Positions 10,429 to 20,277 are shown, counted from the stretch's first letter. The stretch is DNA of 64,000 bases from Gaetbulibacter sp. S0825 (GCF_011777505.1 NZ_JAATJT010000003.1:609265-673264); one strand, 5' to 3'. Numbers and translations are program-made. The notes: generated from the letters alone by a model not told the origin.

Positions 10429-11669
10429 TAGCGAATTTTCAAGGTCACTATTGAAAGGATGGCTAGCAGAATACCTACAATCCAAAACCGTGTTACAATT
10501 TTACTTTCGTGATATCCTGATTTTTGATAATGATGATGCAAAGGCGACATCTTAAAAATGCGCTTTCCTTCACCAAATTTTTTCTTTGTGTACTTGAAAT
10601 AGCTTACCTGTAGTACAACTGATAAATTTTCGGCTAAAAAGATGCCACATAACAGTGGAATAAGCCACTCTTTACGAACTGCAATTGCTATTACTGCTAT
10701 AATTCCGCCAATAGTTAAACTTCCTGTATCTCCCATAAACACCTGAGCTGGATATGTATTATACCATAAAAATCCAATAAGCGCCCCCACAAATGCAGCG
10801 ATATATATGGTGATTTCCTCAACACGAGGTATATACATAATGTTTAAGTAATCTGAGAAAATGATATTACCAGAGACCCAAGCAAAAATCCCAAGAGTTA
10901 AAACAATAATTGCTGATGTTCCTGCTGCAAGTCCATCGATACCATCTGTAAGGTTTGCTCCATTAGAAACTGCAGTAATAATAAAAATTGCTGCTAGGAT
11001 AAAAATTATCCAAGCATATGGTTTTAAGCTAGGGCTTATCCAAGTTATTAAACTGGCATAATCAAACTCATTACCTTTTACGAAAGGTATGGTTGTTTTT
11101 GTTGATTTAATTTCGTCTTCAAATAATTTGGCTTGTGGTATGGTAGGGTTTTCAGCTAGTAATTCTTGCTGTTGCGCAATTGGCAGTTTTTCCTTAATGG
11201 TCACATCATTATTAAAATATAATGTTGTGCCTACGATTATTCCGAGACCTACTTGACCTAATATTTTAAATCTTCCTTTTAAACCTTCTTTATCGTTTTT
11301 GAATTTTTTAATGTAATCATCGATAAACCCGATAATCCCCATCCAGATTGTTGTAATTAACAATAAGATGATATAAATATTATCAAGTTTTGCGAATAAA
11401 AAAACAGGAATTAAAGTGGCAAGGATAATGATAATTCCACCCATAGTTGGTGTTCCCGCTTTTTCAGCTTGTCCTTCTAGACCCAAATCTCTAACAGTTT
11501 CACCAACTTGTTTTTTTTGTAAAAATTTAATGATACGCTTACCATAAATAGTAGAAAATAACAACGACAAAATTATAGCCATAGCTGCCCTAAAGGATAA
11601 AAACCCAAACAAGGATGCGCCTGGAAACTGAAATTCTTTTTCTAAATATTCAAATAAATAATACAGCAT
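10428..11669 (-). CDS. mraY: Phospho-N-acetylmuramoyl-pentapeptide-transferase MraY
   Basis: Membrane enzyme that moves phospho-MurNAc-pentapeptide from UDP to undecaprenyl phosphate, forming lipid I. 413 residues, longer than the E. coli protein (360) because of an insert around residues 155-215, where a periplasmic-looking stretch ([22 protein letters not shown]) separates membrane helices; this insert is usual in Bacteroidota. Catalytic motifs are GFIDDYIK, the [12 protein letters not shown] aspartates and the C-terminal MSPLHHHYQ histidine cluster. It directly abuts murE and overlaps murD by one base. Confidence 0.97.
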   Translation of the reverse strand: MLYYLFEYLEKEFQFPGASLFGFLSFRAAMAIILSLLFSTIYGKRIIKFLQKKQVGETVRDLGLEGQAEKAGTPTMGGIIIILATLIPVFLFAKLDNIYIILLLITTIWMGIIGFIDDYIKKFKNDKEGLKGRFKILGQVGLGIIVGTTLYFNNDVTIKEKLPIAQQQELLAENPTIPQAKLFEDEIKSTKTTIPFVKGNEFDYASLITWISPSLKPYAWIIFILAAIFIITAVSNGANLTDGIDGLAAGTSAIIVLTLGIFAWVSGNIIFSDYLNIMYIPRVEEITIYIAAFVGALIGFLWYNTYPAQVFMGDTGSLTIGGIIAVIAIAVRKEWLIPLLCGIFLAENLSVVLQVSYFKYTKKKFGEGKRIFKMSPLHHHYQKSGYHESKIVTRFWIVGILLAILSIVTLKIR

Positions 11670-13133
11670 TTATTTTTGTAATTGTTTTAAAAATTCTTCA
11701 ACTATTTTATAATCATCAAAATTGGTTCTAACACCATTAATTTCTTGATAGGTTTCATGACCTTTTCCTGCTATTAGGATAATATCGTTTGCATTTGCTA
11801 ACTGACAAGCCGTTTTAATGGCTTGATTTCTATCTACAATCGACATTGTTTTTTTAAAGTTTTGTGGCTGTACGCCAACTTCCATATCTTTAATTATTTG
11901 CTCAGGATTTTCGGTTCTAGGGTTATCACTAGTAAAAATGACTTTATCACTTAAAGCTGATGCGATATGAGCCATTTTTGGTCGTTTAGTTTTATCTCTA
12001 TCACCTCCACAACCAACAACAGTTATGAGCTCTTCATTTTTAGTACGAATACTATTAATGGTTTCTAACACGTTCTTTAAAGCATCTGGTGTATGTGCAT
12101 AATCAACTATAGCAGTGATTTTTTCATCAGAAATTAAGTATTGAAATCTCCCACTAACACTATCTAACTCACTCATTAAACGAAGCACCTCAACACTTTC
12201 TAAGCCTAATAAATCTGCAGTTCCATAAATCGCTAATAAATTATAAGCATTAAAATTGCCTATTAACCTAGTCCAAACTTCATTATCATTTATTTTTAAA
12301 AACAAACCGTTCAATTGGTTTTCTAAAATTTGAGCTCTATAATCCGCAAAGCTTTTTAGTGCATATGTGTATTTTTTAGAAGCCGTATTTTGTAACATTA
12401 TAGCTCCATTTTTATCATCAACATTCACTAATGAGAATGCTGATTTTGGGAGGTTGTCAAAAAATGATTTTTTTACATCACGATATTCAGCGAATGTTTC
12501 ATGATAATCTAAATGGTCGTGTGTGAGATTTGTGAAAATCCCACCTTCAAAATGAAGACCCTCTGTACGCGATTGATGAATACCATGAGAGCTTACTTCC
12601 ATGAAGCAAAACTCAACGCCTTCATCATTCATTTCACTTAAATACTTATTTATAGTTAAGGAGTCTGGTGTTGTGTGAATAGTTTTATATTCTTTTTCGT
12701 CAACTAAAATTTTTACAGTTGACAATAATCCAACTTTATAACCTGCTTTTTTAAAAAGTTGATATAATAGTGACGCTATAGTTGTTTTACCATTAGTGCC
12801 AGTAACACCAACTAATTTTAAGTTCTCTGATGGTACACCATAATAATTGGAAGCCATTATCGCTAAGGCTTTAGAGGAGTTATCTACCTTAACATAAGTG
12901 ACACCCTCAATAGTCATGTCTGGAATTTGCTCACAAATAATGGTATTAGCTCCTTTCTCTATGACCTGTTCAATAAAGTCATGTCCATCTACCACACTTC
13001 CTTTTACTGCAACAAACACATCATTTTTAGATACTTTTCTAGAATCGAATTGAATGCTGTTAATAGACACACTTGTATCACCCACAACAGCGTCGAGGGT
13101 TACTTTATACAGTATGTTTTTTAATTCTATCAC
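11670..13133 (-). CDS. murE: UDP-MurNAc-tripeptide synthetase MurE (meso-DAP type)
   Basis: Adds the third residue of the stem peptide. 487 residues. The ATP loop TGTNGKTT lies at 111-118. The substrate-selecting motif DNPR lies at 403-406, which in characterised MurE enzymes goes with meso-diaminopimelate rather than lysine. The start is GTG at 13133 inside a GTGA overlap with the ftsI stop, a typical coupling arrangement. The end abuts the mraY start. Confidence 0.97.
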   Translation of the reverse strand: MIELKNILYKVTLDAVVGDTSVSINSIQFDSRKVSKNDVFVAVKGSVVDGHDFIEQVIEKGANTIICEQIPDMTIEGVTYVKVDNSSKALAIMASNYYGVPSENLKLVGVTGTNGKTTIASLLYQLFKKAGYKVGLLSTVKILVDEKEYKTIHTTPDSLTINKYLSEMNDEGVEFCFMEVSSHGIHQSRTEGLHFEGGIFTNLTHDHLDYHETFAEYRDVKKSFFDNLPKSAFSLVNVDDKNGAIMLQNTASKKYTYALKSFADYRAQILENQLNGLFLKINDNEVWTRLIGNFNAYNLLAIYGTADLLGLESVEVLRLMSELDSVSGRFQYLISDEKITAIVDYAHTPDALKNVLETINSIRTKNEELITVVGCGGDRDKTKRPKMAHIASALSDKVIFTSDNPRTENPEQIIKDMEVGVQPQNFKKTMSIVDRNQAIKTACQLANANDIILIAGKGHETYQEINGVRTNFDDYKIVEEFLKQLQK

Positions 13134-15139
13134 GATAATTCTAAGACTATTGTTTGTTTTGGCTTAAGTTTTACACCTGAGGATACCGATTGTTTCACAA
13201 CTTTTCCGTTACCTTTTAAGCGTACTTTCATTCCCATATTTTCCAGTAACACAATAGCATCCATTGCTGGCATACCTTTTAAATCTGGCATTATGGTTTT
13301 ATAAGTTTGCGCAACATCATAATAGGCTTCAAAACTCCTATCAACATCAACATGCATTTCTTCTAAATTTTCAACAGCATCAATAATTGGCGTGTCTGTA
13401 TATATTTTTTGTGCTATTTTCTTGAATACAGGACCAGATACATCCGCACCATAATAACCCACCTCTTTATCAGGTTCATGAATTACGACAATACAAGAAT
13501 ACTTAGGATTTTCAACTGGAAAATAACCAACAAATGAAGAGATATAATTAAGTTTATCTTTATCTACATAATCCTTCTGGCAAGTGCCTGTTTTTCCAGC
13601 CATCGAAAAATTATCAGCATACAAACCATTTCCAGTACCATGTTTCTTTTCAACAACATTTGCTAAAAGTTTTTGGAGTTTAGCTACCGTTTCCTTAGAG
13701 CATATTTGCTTATTAATCACATCTTTGTCAAACGTTTCAACAGAGTTACCATATTCTTTCACCTCTTTTAGGAATCTTGGACGGACCATTTCACCATCAT
13801 TAGCAATGGCATTATAAAAGGCAAGTGTTTGCATTGGCGTAAAAGACACACCATATCCGTAAGCCATCCACTCAAGTGCTATACCGCTCCAGCGATTATT
13901 TTTAATTCTAGGATCAGGAATTATAGGTTTACCCTCGCCAATTATTGGTAAATCCAATGTATTTTGAAGGTTCATATCATATAAACCATCCACGAATTTC
14001 TTAGGGTTATCCTTATAATTATTATGAATTGCCTTAACAATTCCAGTATTTGAAGAGACCTCAAATGCCTTTGCAACAGAAATTTTACCATAACCTCCAT
14101 TTTTAGAATCTCTAACCTTTTTTCCATAGAATGTTAAAATTCCATTTTCAGTATCAACAACTGTAGAAGTGTCTATTACTTTATCATCTAATGCAACTGC
14201 TAAAGCCATAAGCTTAAATGTAGAACCAGGCTCATGTGATTCTCCAACAGCATAATTAAGTTTTTCATAATAAGTACCTTTTGACGTACGCCCAAGGTTA
14301 GATATAGCTCGTATCTCTCCCGTTTTAGTTTCCATAACCACTACAGAGCCATGATCTGCTTTATATTTTTCTAACTGTTCTAATAAAGCATGATGTGCAA
14401 TATCTTGAATATTTACATCTATAGTTGTGTATACATCGTACCCATCTTGAGGCTCGACTTCGTTTGCATCACTTACAGGCTTCCATTGCCCTTTACCTAT
14501 TTGTTGCTTTAATCGTCTACCATTGGTTCCTCGTAAATACTGCTCTCCAAAGGCACCATCTATTCCTGGACGTGTTACATTACCTTCTTCATCCCAACGC
14601 TCATAACCTATCGTACGCTCTGCAATGCCACCCATTGGGTGTTCGCGTTTTGTATTCTGCTCCACAATTAGCCCACCTTTAAAAGCACCCATATTAAGTA
14701 ACGGAAAGTTTCTGAATCGTAAATAATCTGAATACCCCAGGTTACGAGCCAACAGAAAATACCTATTCTTGTCTTGCCTTGCTTTACCTATGGCTTTTTG
14801 GTAATATCCTGAAGTTTTACCATGAAATTTAGCAAGCGAATCACATAAAGGCTTTAAATATTTTTTGAAATTTTTAGCAGAAGGCGTTAAAGCATCTATT
14901 CTAATATCATATTTTGGAACAGAGGTCGCCAACAAACTTCCATCGGCTGAATACAAATTACCTCTATTTGCAGGAATGTCAACTGTTTTTAATGATCTTT
15001 TTTCAGCTAAACCTCTATATTGTTCTCCTTGAACAAACTGAATATTTACAAGTTTAAACACCACAAGAAGCGCGAAGATGAACAAACATCCCGCTACAAA
15101 ATACAATCGTTTTAATATGTTCTTCTCGGTTACTGCCAA
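13130..15139 (-). CDS. ftsI: Septal transpeptidase FtsI (PBP3-like) with C-terminal PASTA domain
   Basis: Class B penicillin-binding protein that cross-links septal peptidoglycan with FtsW. 669 residues. One transmembrane helix (about 11-32), a dimerisation/pedestal domain, then the transpeptidase domain with the SxxK motif at 306-309 (catalytic Ser306), SxN at 362-364 and KTG at 516-518. Residues about 612-669 form a PASTA domain (MPDLKGMPAMDAI to the end), which E. coli FtsI lacks. The start is TTG at 15139, giving MAVTEKNILKRLYF; no ATG lies at a fitting place. It overlaps murE by 4 bases and follows ftsL by 10 bases. Confidence 0.95.
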   Translation of the reverse strand: MAVTEKNILKRLYFVAGCLFIFALLVVFKLVNIQFVQGEQYRGLAEKRSLKTVDIPANRGNLYSADGSLLATSVPKYDIRIDALTPSAKNFKKYLKPLCDSLAKFHGKTSGYYQKAIGKARQDKNRYFLLARNLGYSDYLRFRNFPLLNMGAFKGGLIVEQNTKREHPMGGIAERTIGYERWDEEGNVTRPGIDGAFGEQYLRGTNGRRLKQQIGKGQWKPVSDANEVEPQDGYDVYTTIDVNIQDIAHHALLEQLEKYKADHGSVVVMETKTGEIRAISNLGRTSKGTYYEKLNYAVGESHEPGSTFKLMALAVALDDKVIDTSTVVDTENGILTFYGKKVRDSKNGGYGKISVAKAFEVSSNTGIVKAIHNNYKDNPKKFVDGLYDMNLQNTLDLPIIGEGKPIIPDPRIKNNRWSGIALEWMAYGYGVSFTPMQTLAFYNAIANDGEMVRPRFLKEVKEYGNSVETFDKDVINKQICSKETVAKLQKLLANVVEKKHGTGNGLYADNFSMAGKTGTCQKDYVDKDKLNYISSFVGYFPVENPKYSCIVVIHEPDKEVGYYGADVSGPVFKKIAQKIYTDTPIIDAVENLEEMHVDVDRSFEAYYDVAQTYKTIMPDLKGMPAMDAIVLLENMGMKVRLKGNGKVVKQSVSSGVKLKPKQTIVLELS

Positions 15140-15149
15140 AACTGAACTT

Positions 15150-15470
15150 TTAATCTTGTGATTTAACTTTTATTTTTTTTGGTGGCTCTGTGGAAGGCAA
15201 CACCTCTTTACTTGCTAATTTTTCTCTAATGTTTGATTCCATTTTCAACTCCATTAATATGGAGCGACCATCTATGAATGCCGAACGATACTCCTTTACC
15301 TCTTCACCAAGTCGTGCAATTTCATGTACTTTTCTATCTGCGCTATGCGAACTAGCAATCATTACAATGGCCAGAAATGAAAAAAAGATGATCATTCTCC
15401 AATTTTTAAAAGAATCATCACTTACTAAAAAAGTGCCTTTTAAAATGTTATAAAACTTCTTTTTTGCCAT
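15150..15470 (-). CDS. ftsL: FtsL-like cell division protein
   Basis: 106 residues with a short basic cytoplasmic N-terminus, one transmembrane helix (about 25-42) and a short extracytoplasmic coiled-coil-like part (VHEIARLGEEVKEYRS). This is the architecture and operon position (between rsmH and ftsI) of FtsL, which bridges FtsQ and FtsWI. FtsL proteins share little sequence across phyla, so the call rests mainly on size, topology and context. It overlaps rsmH by one base. Confidence 0.85.
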   Translation of the reverse strand: MAKKKFYNILKGTFLVSDDSFKNWRMIIFFSFLAIVMIASSHSADRKVHEIARLGEEVKEYRSAFIDGRSILMELKMESNIREKLASKEVLPSTEPPKKIKVKSQD

Positions 15471-16372
15471 TATACTTTTTCTGCTATTCTAAGTTTTGCG
15501 CTTCTTGCTCTGTTATTTTTTTTTATTTCTTCTTGTGATGGAATAATAAGTTTCCCTATTCGCTTTAGAGGCACCTCAAAATTCCCAAATACGTCTTTCT
15601 CAGGCTCCCCCTCAAACATCCCACTTCTAATAAATCGCTTTACTAATCTATCTTCAAGCGAATGATAGGAGATAAAACTTAAACGTCCCTCTGGGTTCAA
15701 TAATTCTGGAACTTGCGTTAAAAATTCCTTTAATGCTTCAATTTCCTGATTTACCTCTATCCTTATGGCTTGATAGATTTGAGCAAGAATCTTATTTTCT
15801 TTTCTTGGTGGTAAATACTTTTTCAATACACTTTTCAACTGCTCTGTTGTTTCGATTTGCCCCTCCTTTCTCTCTGCAACAATTGTCCTTGCTAAAGCTG
15901 GTGCTTGCCTAAGCTCTCCATACTCCCAGAACATTTTTCTTAAAGCCGCTTCATCATATTCATTAATCACATGAAATGCCGACAATTCATCTTGCTGATT
16001 CATTCGCATATCCAACTTCGCATCAAACCGAATTGAAAAACCACGATCAGCTTCATCAAATTGATGTGATGACACACCAAAATCGGCTAAAATACCATCC
16101 ACTTTCTTTACGCCATGAAACCTCAGAAACCTCTTGAGGTATCTGAAGTTTTCATTTATAAGCGTAAATCTGCTATCAACTATTGTATTTAAAAGAGCGT
16201 CTTGATCTTGATCAAATGCAATTAACTTTCCTTTTTCACCCAAACGACTTAAAATCTCACGACTATGTCCTCCTCCTCCAAAAGTGACATCTACATAAAC
16301 GCCATCTTCCTTAATATTTAAACCTTCTACTGTTTCCTTTAATAAAACCGGATTATGATATTCCATCTTCAT
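15470..16372 (-). CDS. rsmH: 16S rRNA (cytosine(1402)-N(4))-methyltransferase RsmH
   Basis: SAM-dependent methylation of C1402 in 16S rRNA. 300 residues. The opening motif EYHNPVLLKETVEGL and the SAM-binding segment DVTFGGGGHSREIL lie at about 24-37, with GILADFGVSSHQFDEADRGFS further on; the late motif ISYHSLEDRLVKRF is also typical. The frame begins at 16372, with a second ATG two codons later at 16366; either could be used. Both lie within the 3' end of mraZ (20-base overlap). Confidence 0.96.
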   Translation of the reverse strand: MKMEYHNPVLLKETVEGLNIKEDGVYVDVTFGGGGHSREILSRLGEKGKLIAFDQDQDALLNTIVDSRFTLINENFRYLKRFLRFHGVKKVDGILADFGVSSHQFDEADRGFSIRFDAKLDMRMNQQDELSAFHVINEYDEAALRKMFWEYGELRQAPALARTIVAERKEGQIETTEQLKSVLKKYLPPRKENKILAQIYQAIRIEVNQEIEALKEFLTQVPELLNPEGRLSFISYHSLEDRLVKRFIRSGMFEGEPEKDVFGNFEVPLKRIGKLIIPSQEEIKKNNRARSAKLRIAEKV

Positions 16373-16817
16373 CTTGCCCCATAACTTCTTCAGCTAAATC
16401 TGCAAAGTCCACAACGGCATCATCAATAGCTTTTTCATAATTTTCTTTATCCCAAATCTCAAGTATATTACCAACCGAAGACACCACAATGTTTTTTGAC
16501 ATACCAGCAAATGCAATTAAATCTTTTGCCACTAGTAATCTTCCAGAAGCATCTAACTCAATAAATTTTACACCTGCTGTAAAACGACGAATGAAATCGT
16601 TGTTCTTTTTCTTGAAACGATTTAGCTTATTTACTTTTTGCATCAAAGTTTCCCACTCGCTCATAGGATACAACTCCAAACAAGATTGAAACACTGCTCG
16701 CTTTAAAACAAAACCATCTTGCATTACCGAAGACAACTGCTTTTTAAAGGCAGAAGGCAGCATCAATCTCCCTTTAGAGTCGATTTTACATTCGTATGTT
16801 CCAATTAGTGAATTCAA
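16353..16817 (-). CDS. mraZ: Transcriptional regulator MraZ (TTG start)
   Basis: AbrB-like DNA-binding protein that represses the dcw operon. The longest frame begins at a GTG at 16871, but this GTG lies inside a MraZ box and upstream of the likely promoter -7 box (16848-16855), so it would not be on the mRNA. The TTG at 16817 gives MNSLIGTYECKIDSKGRLML, which matches the usual MraZ beginning, and a 154-residue product, close to the 152 of E. coli. Two SpoVT/AbrB-type repeats are visible: GTYECKIDSKGRLMLP and, in the second half, FIELDASGRLLVAKDL. First gene of the dcw operon, overlapping rsmH. Confidence 0.88.
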   Translation of the reverse strand: MNSLIGTYECKIDSKGRLMLPSAFKKQLSSVMQDGFVLKRAVFQSCLELYPMSEWETLMQKVNKLNRFKKKNNDFIRRFTAGVKFIELDASGRLLVAKDLIAFAGMSKNIVVSSVGNILEIWDKENYEKAIDDAVVDFADLAEEVMGQDEDGIS

Positions 16818-16847
16818 GCGTTTACTATGGTATTTATATATAAGTTT

Positions 16848-16855
16848 CAAATCTA
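16848..16855 (-). promoter_or_regulatory. Promoter -7 box of the dcw operon
   Basis: TAGATTTG on the minus strand fits the Bacteroidota -7 consensus TAnnTTTG exactly. Transcription would begin near 16841, leaving about 24 bases before the TTG start of mraZ. No TTG is found at the -33 distance; that place is taken by the MraZ boxes. Confidence 0.6.
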
Positions 16856-16867
16856 ATAAAAAATTCT

Positions 16868-16891
16868 CCACTTTTTACCACTTTACCCCAC
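16868..16891 (-). promoter_or_regulatory. MraZ operator: three GTGG boxes at 10-bp spacing
   Basis: On the minus strand GTGG occurs at 16888-16891, 16878-16881 and 16868-16871, exactly 10 bp apart and separated by A/T-rich spacers. MraZ in other bacteria binds direct TGGG-like repeats with about 10-bp periodicity in front of mraZ. The boxes cover the expected -33 region of the promoter, which suits autorepression. Confidence 0.7.
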
Positions 16892-17085
16892 TTTGTTGAT
16901 AATTTTTTTTCAATCACCTTAAAATTCGATAGAATTAACAAACATCTCTCAACATAATTATTGAAAATCAATAAGTTATAAAATGTCAAAGTTTAATTAA
17001 CATTAGTTATTTACTCACTAAATATTATCCTTTTTAGATATAGATAATGTCTATGCGCTATTCCATACTTTAAAATAAATTTATG

Positions 17086-17093
17086 TAGATTTG
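17086..17093 (+). promoter_or_regulatory. Promoter -7 box for the hydrolase-engB pair
   Basis: TAGATTTG matches TAnnTTTG. Transcription would begin near 17100, about 20 bases before the hydrolase ATG. No clear -33 TTG at the normal distance. Confidence 0.5.
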
Positions 17094-17119
17094 CCAAACA
17101 GAGAAACCACAACTATAAC

Positions 17120-17884
17120 ATGGCTCACACTTTAAAAAAAGAAGGGGACTACAGCTATATAGAAGCAGGAGAAGGTACACCAATTATCATCTTACATGGA
17201 TTAATGGGAGGCTTAAGTAATTTTGATGGCGTTACTGATTTTTTTAGTAAAAATGGCTATAAAATTGTTATTCCAGAACTTCCTATTTACACCATGTCAT
17301 TACTTAAGACAAATGTTAAAAGTTTTGCTAAATATTTAAAAGATTTTATTGAATTTAAAGGTTACGAACAAGTTATACTTCTAGGAAACTCTTTAGGCGG
17401 ACATATTGGTTTGTATCACACAAAACTTTACCACGAAAAAGTAAAAGCTTTGGTTATTACTGGAAGCTCTGGCTTATATGAAAGCGCAATGGGTGGTGGT
17501 TATACCAAGCGAAGTGATTATGAGGTTATCAAGAAAAAAGCACAAGACGTTTTTTATGATCCTGCAGTTGCAACCAAAGAGATTGTAGATGAGGTTTATG
17601 CTACTGTTAACGACCGAAATAAGCTTATAAAAACCTTAGCTATTGCTAAAAGCGCCATAAGACATAATATGGCTAAAGACCTTCCTAAAATGCTTACACC
17701 AACATGCATTATTTGGGGTAAAAATGATAATGTGACACCACCAGAAGTTGCTGTAGAGTTCAATGATTTGTTACCAGACTCGGAACTGTTTTGGATAGAT
17801 AAATGTGGGCATGCTGCAATGATGGAGCATCCTGACACTTTTAATGAAATTCTTTTTGATTGGTTAAAAAAAAGAAAGTTCTAA
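17120..17884 (+). CDS. Alpha/beta hydrolase
   Basis: 254 residues, cytoplasmic, no signal peptide. The alpha/beta-hydrolase fold is shown by the oxyanion region ILHGLMGG (24-31), the nucleophile elbow GNSLGG with Ser91, a late acid Asp203 (GKNDNVTPP) and His231 (CGHAAMMEHP), giving a complete Ser-Asp-His triad. Substrate unknown; related proteins include esterases and C-C bond hydrolases. It lies 10 bases before engB in what looks like a two-gene operon, a pairing I believe recurs in Flavobacteriaceae. Confidence 0.88.
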   Translation: MAHTLKKEGDYSYIEAGEGTPIIILHGLMGGLSNFDGVTDFFSKNGYKIVIPELPIYTMSLLKTNVKSFAKYLKDFIEFKGYEQVILLGNSLGGHIGLYHTKLYHEKVKALVITGSSGLYESAMGGGYTKRSDYEVIKKKAQDVFYDPAVATKEIVDEVYATVNDRNKLIKTLAIAKSAIRHNMAKDLPKMLTPTCIIWGKNDNVTPPEVAVEFNDLLPDSELFWIDKCGHAAMMEHPDTFNEILFDWLKKRKF

Positions 17885-17894
17885 ACTTTTTGAA

Positions 17895-18506
17895 ATGCAA
17901 ATAAAATCTGCCGAATTTGTCGTTAGCAACCAAGATGTTGCTAAATGTCCAAATAACAATATTCCCGAATATGCTTTTATTGGCAGAAGCAATGTTGGTA
18001 AGTCTTCTCTTATAAATATGCTTACTGATAGAAAAAGCTTAGCAAAAACATCTGGACGACCTGGAAAAACGCAGCTTATTAATCATTTTATTGTTAATGA
18101 CAATTGGTATTTAGTTGATTTACCTGGTTATGGTTATGCTAGAGTGTCAAAATCAACCAAAAAAGTCTTTCAGAAGTTTATTACTGCATATTTTGAAAAA
18201 CGCAAACAACTTGTTTCAGCATTTGTTTTGGTAGATATTCGCCATAAACCTCAACCAATAGATTTAGAGTTTATGCAATGGCTAGGAGAAAGCACAATTC
18301 CGTTTTCAATCATTTTTACAAAAGCAGACAAGTTGAAGCCTAAGGCTATTGAAAATCATATTGAAGATTATAAAAATATTCTTCTTGAAACATGGGAAGA
18401 AATGCCTAACTACTTTGTAACCTCGGCTTCTAAAAAAATTGGAAAAAACGCCCTTTTAGAATATATCGATTCTATAAATAAGGAAATAAACCAAAACAAA
18501 AATTAG
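17895..18506 (+). CDS. engB: Ribosome biogenesis GTP-binding protein EngB (YihA/YsxC)
   Basis: Small essential GTPase that helps assemble the large ribosomal subunit. 203 residues. G1 is GRSNVGKSS (30-38), the switch region holds TSGRPGKTQ (52-60), G3 is DLPGYG (75-80), G4 is TKAD (142-145) and G5 is SASKK near the end. Follows the hydrolase by 10 bases. Its stop overlaps the stop of the convergent phosphatase gene by 4 bases. Confidence 0.96.
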   Translation: MQIKSAEFVVSNQDVAKCPNNNIPEYAFIGRSNVGKSSLINMLTDRKSLAKTSGRPGKTQLINHFIVNDNWYLVDLPGYGYARVSKSTKKVFQKFITAYFEKRKQLVSAFVLVDIRHKPQPIDLEFMQWLGESTIPFSIIFTKADKLKPKAIENHIEDYKNILLETWEEMPNYFVTSASKKIGKNALLEYIDSINKEINQNKN

Positions 18507-20170
18507 TCTTGCACTAGAACTGATTGAATAGGCAAACCAATGTTTCCATTTGGAAAACTTATACCTAATAATGCAGATATTGTTGGTGCAATATCTACAA
18601 TTCTAGTTCGCTTAACAGTACTTCCTTTGTTAATTCCATTTCCATAAAACAATAATGGTACATGAGTATCATAGCTCATTCCACTACCATGAGTTGAACC
18701 AGTAAGACTGTATGAAATTGTTGCAGGGTCGTAAACATAAATCACATCTCCTGAACGTTTTTGATTAAATCCATTTTGAAGTAATTTCTCAATTCCACTA
18801 CTATACGATGTATTAGACATTGCATAAGCTGTATATGCCTTATCAATATTTCTATAATTAATAATCTCATTTACAATAGCATCCTGTACCTCATGTAAAT
18901 CTAAACTGAGTTCTTTTACTTTTTCTCTATTTAAAAATACTTGATTATTGCTTACACTTTCAATTAATTCATCCGAATTATATTTTTCTTTTAAAAACGC
19001 TTCAAACCTAACTTTTGTTTGCGTTGAACTAATATATCCTGCAGGAATTTTTACACTTTTTAAATACGAAGGTACGTGAACCGCACCATGGTCTGCGGTT
19101 AAAAACACGGTGTAATTTCCTTTTCCAACTTTAGTGTCAAGTGCATTAAACAAACGCTCTAAATCTTTATCCAAACGAAGATATGTGTCTTGAACTTCTT
19201 TAGAGTTTACTCCAAAATTATGACCAACATAATCTGGACTAGAAAAACTCACTGCAAGCACATCTGTATTATTGTCTTTTCCTAATTGTTCGCCATCTAT
19301 AGCAGCAATAGCAAAATCGGCCACAATACTATTTCCAAAAGGTGTAGACTTGAGTATATCGAAGCCACCATTTTCGGCACTTAAAGCTTTTAAATCATAA
19401 GGAAATGTTGCAGATTCCTTTCCTTTAAATCCACCTTCAAAATCATTTAAATCACTACCGCTTTCAACATAAGTTGAAATATCATAAAGTGTATTCCACT
19501 CTTTCATATACTTTGAAACACTATTACTTTCATTATATGTTTTTACCCAATTTGGTAAGTCAGTCATATAAAACGTACTAGATATAAAATTACCTTCTAA
19601 TTTTCCTTGAAACCAATATGCAGCATTAGCCGTATGTCCTGCTGGTAATATTGCACCTCTGTCCTTGATAGAAATTCCAATAGATTTCCCTCTCATTTGC
19701 GTAAACAATCTATTTTCATCTGCAAAAGTGGTCGTTTTCATTCTTTGCGGTGACATTTGTCCAGATGTATCTTCAGTTCCAACTGAAGCAACGGCATCAT
19801 CACCTGCACAATACACATACTTTTTACTTACTTTATCATACCAACTATTAGAAATTACTCCATGATATTTAGGTGTAGTTCCTGTATAAATTGACGCATG
19901 CCCAGGGCCTGTATAGGTTGGCACATAGTTATAATGATTGTTCTTGCAATTAAACCCATCATTAACCATTCTCATAAAACCACCTTGCCCAAATCGTTCC
20001 TGGAATCTAGTTAAATATTCATAACGCATTTGGTCAACTACAATACCTACTACAAGCTTAGTCTTTACATTTTCAGTGGTTGTTTTCTCAAGCTGAGTAG
20101 TTTGTTTTTGAGCCACACATGAAAAACTAAATACAACACTTATAATAAATAACAAGAAATTCTTCACCAT
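18503..20170 (-). CDS. PafA-like alkaline phosphatase (alkaline phosphatase superfamily)
   Basis: Secreted metal-dependent phosphomonoesterase. 555 residues with an N-terminal signal peptide ending near CVAQ. The early metal ligand segment is VGIVVDQMRYEY (Asp46). The nucleophile is probably Thr87 in PTYTGPGHASIYTG, followed by Asn108 and the Lys169/Arg171 pair of IKDRGA; this Thr/Asn/Lys-x-Arg set characterises PafA of Elizabethkingia rather than E. coli PhoA. Late ligands appear in SFSSPDYVGHNFG, TADHGAVHVP and GSTHGSGMSYDTHVP. A -7-like box (TATTTTTG at 20193-20200) lies just upstream. Convergent with engB. Confidence 0.9.
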   Translation of the reverse strand: MVKNFLLFIISVVFSFSCVAQKQTTQLEKTTTENVKTKLVVGIVVDQMRYEYLTRFQERFGQGGFMRMVNDGFNCKNNHYNYVPTYTGPGHASIYTGTTPKYHGVISNSWYDKVSKKYVYCAGDDAVASVGTEDTSGQMSPQRMKTTTFADENRLFTQMRGKSIGISIKDRGAILPAGHTANAAYWFQGKLEGNFISSTFYMTDLPNWVKTYNESNSVSKYMKEWNTLYDISTYVESGSDLNDFEGGFKGKESATFPYDLKALSAENGGFDILKSTPFGNSIVADFAIAAIDGEQLGKDNNTDVLAVSFSSPDYVGHNFGVNSKEVQDTYLRLDKDLERLFNALDTKVGKGNYTVFLTADHGAVHVPSYLKSVKIPAGYISSTQTKVRFEAFLKEKYNSDELIESVSNNQVFLNREKVKELSLDLHEVQDAIVNEIINYRNIDKAYTAYAMSNTSYSSGIEKLLQNGFNQKRSGDVIYVYDPATISYSLTGSTHGSGMSYDTHVPLLFYGNGINKGSTVKRTRIVDIAPTISALLGISFPNGNIGLPIQSVLVQD

Positions 20171-20277
20171 AATTAATTTTAATCTTATATATCAAAAATA
20201 CGTTTTTTAATAATTCTTATGTTGTTTAGACGTTAAATAATATTGTATTTTTTACTTTAGCGGTAACAAAATTAAAT

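Noticed and set aside
10019..10555. 178-codon open frame on the plus strand opposite murD/mraY
   Set aside because: It lies fully antisense to two well-supported genes, has a Ser/Pro/Leu-rich composition typical of a reverse-strand shadow, and has no promoter or family features.
16818..16871. N-terminal extension of mraZ from the GTG at 16871
   Set aside because: The extension does not resemble MraZ, its start codon lies in an operator box, and the predicted transcript begins downstream of it.
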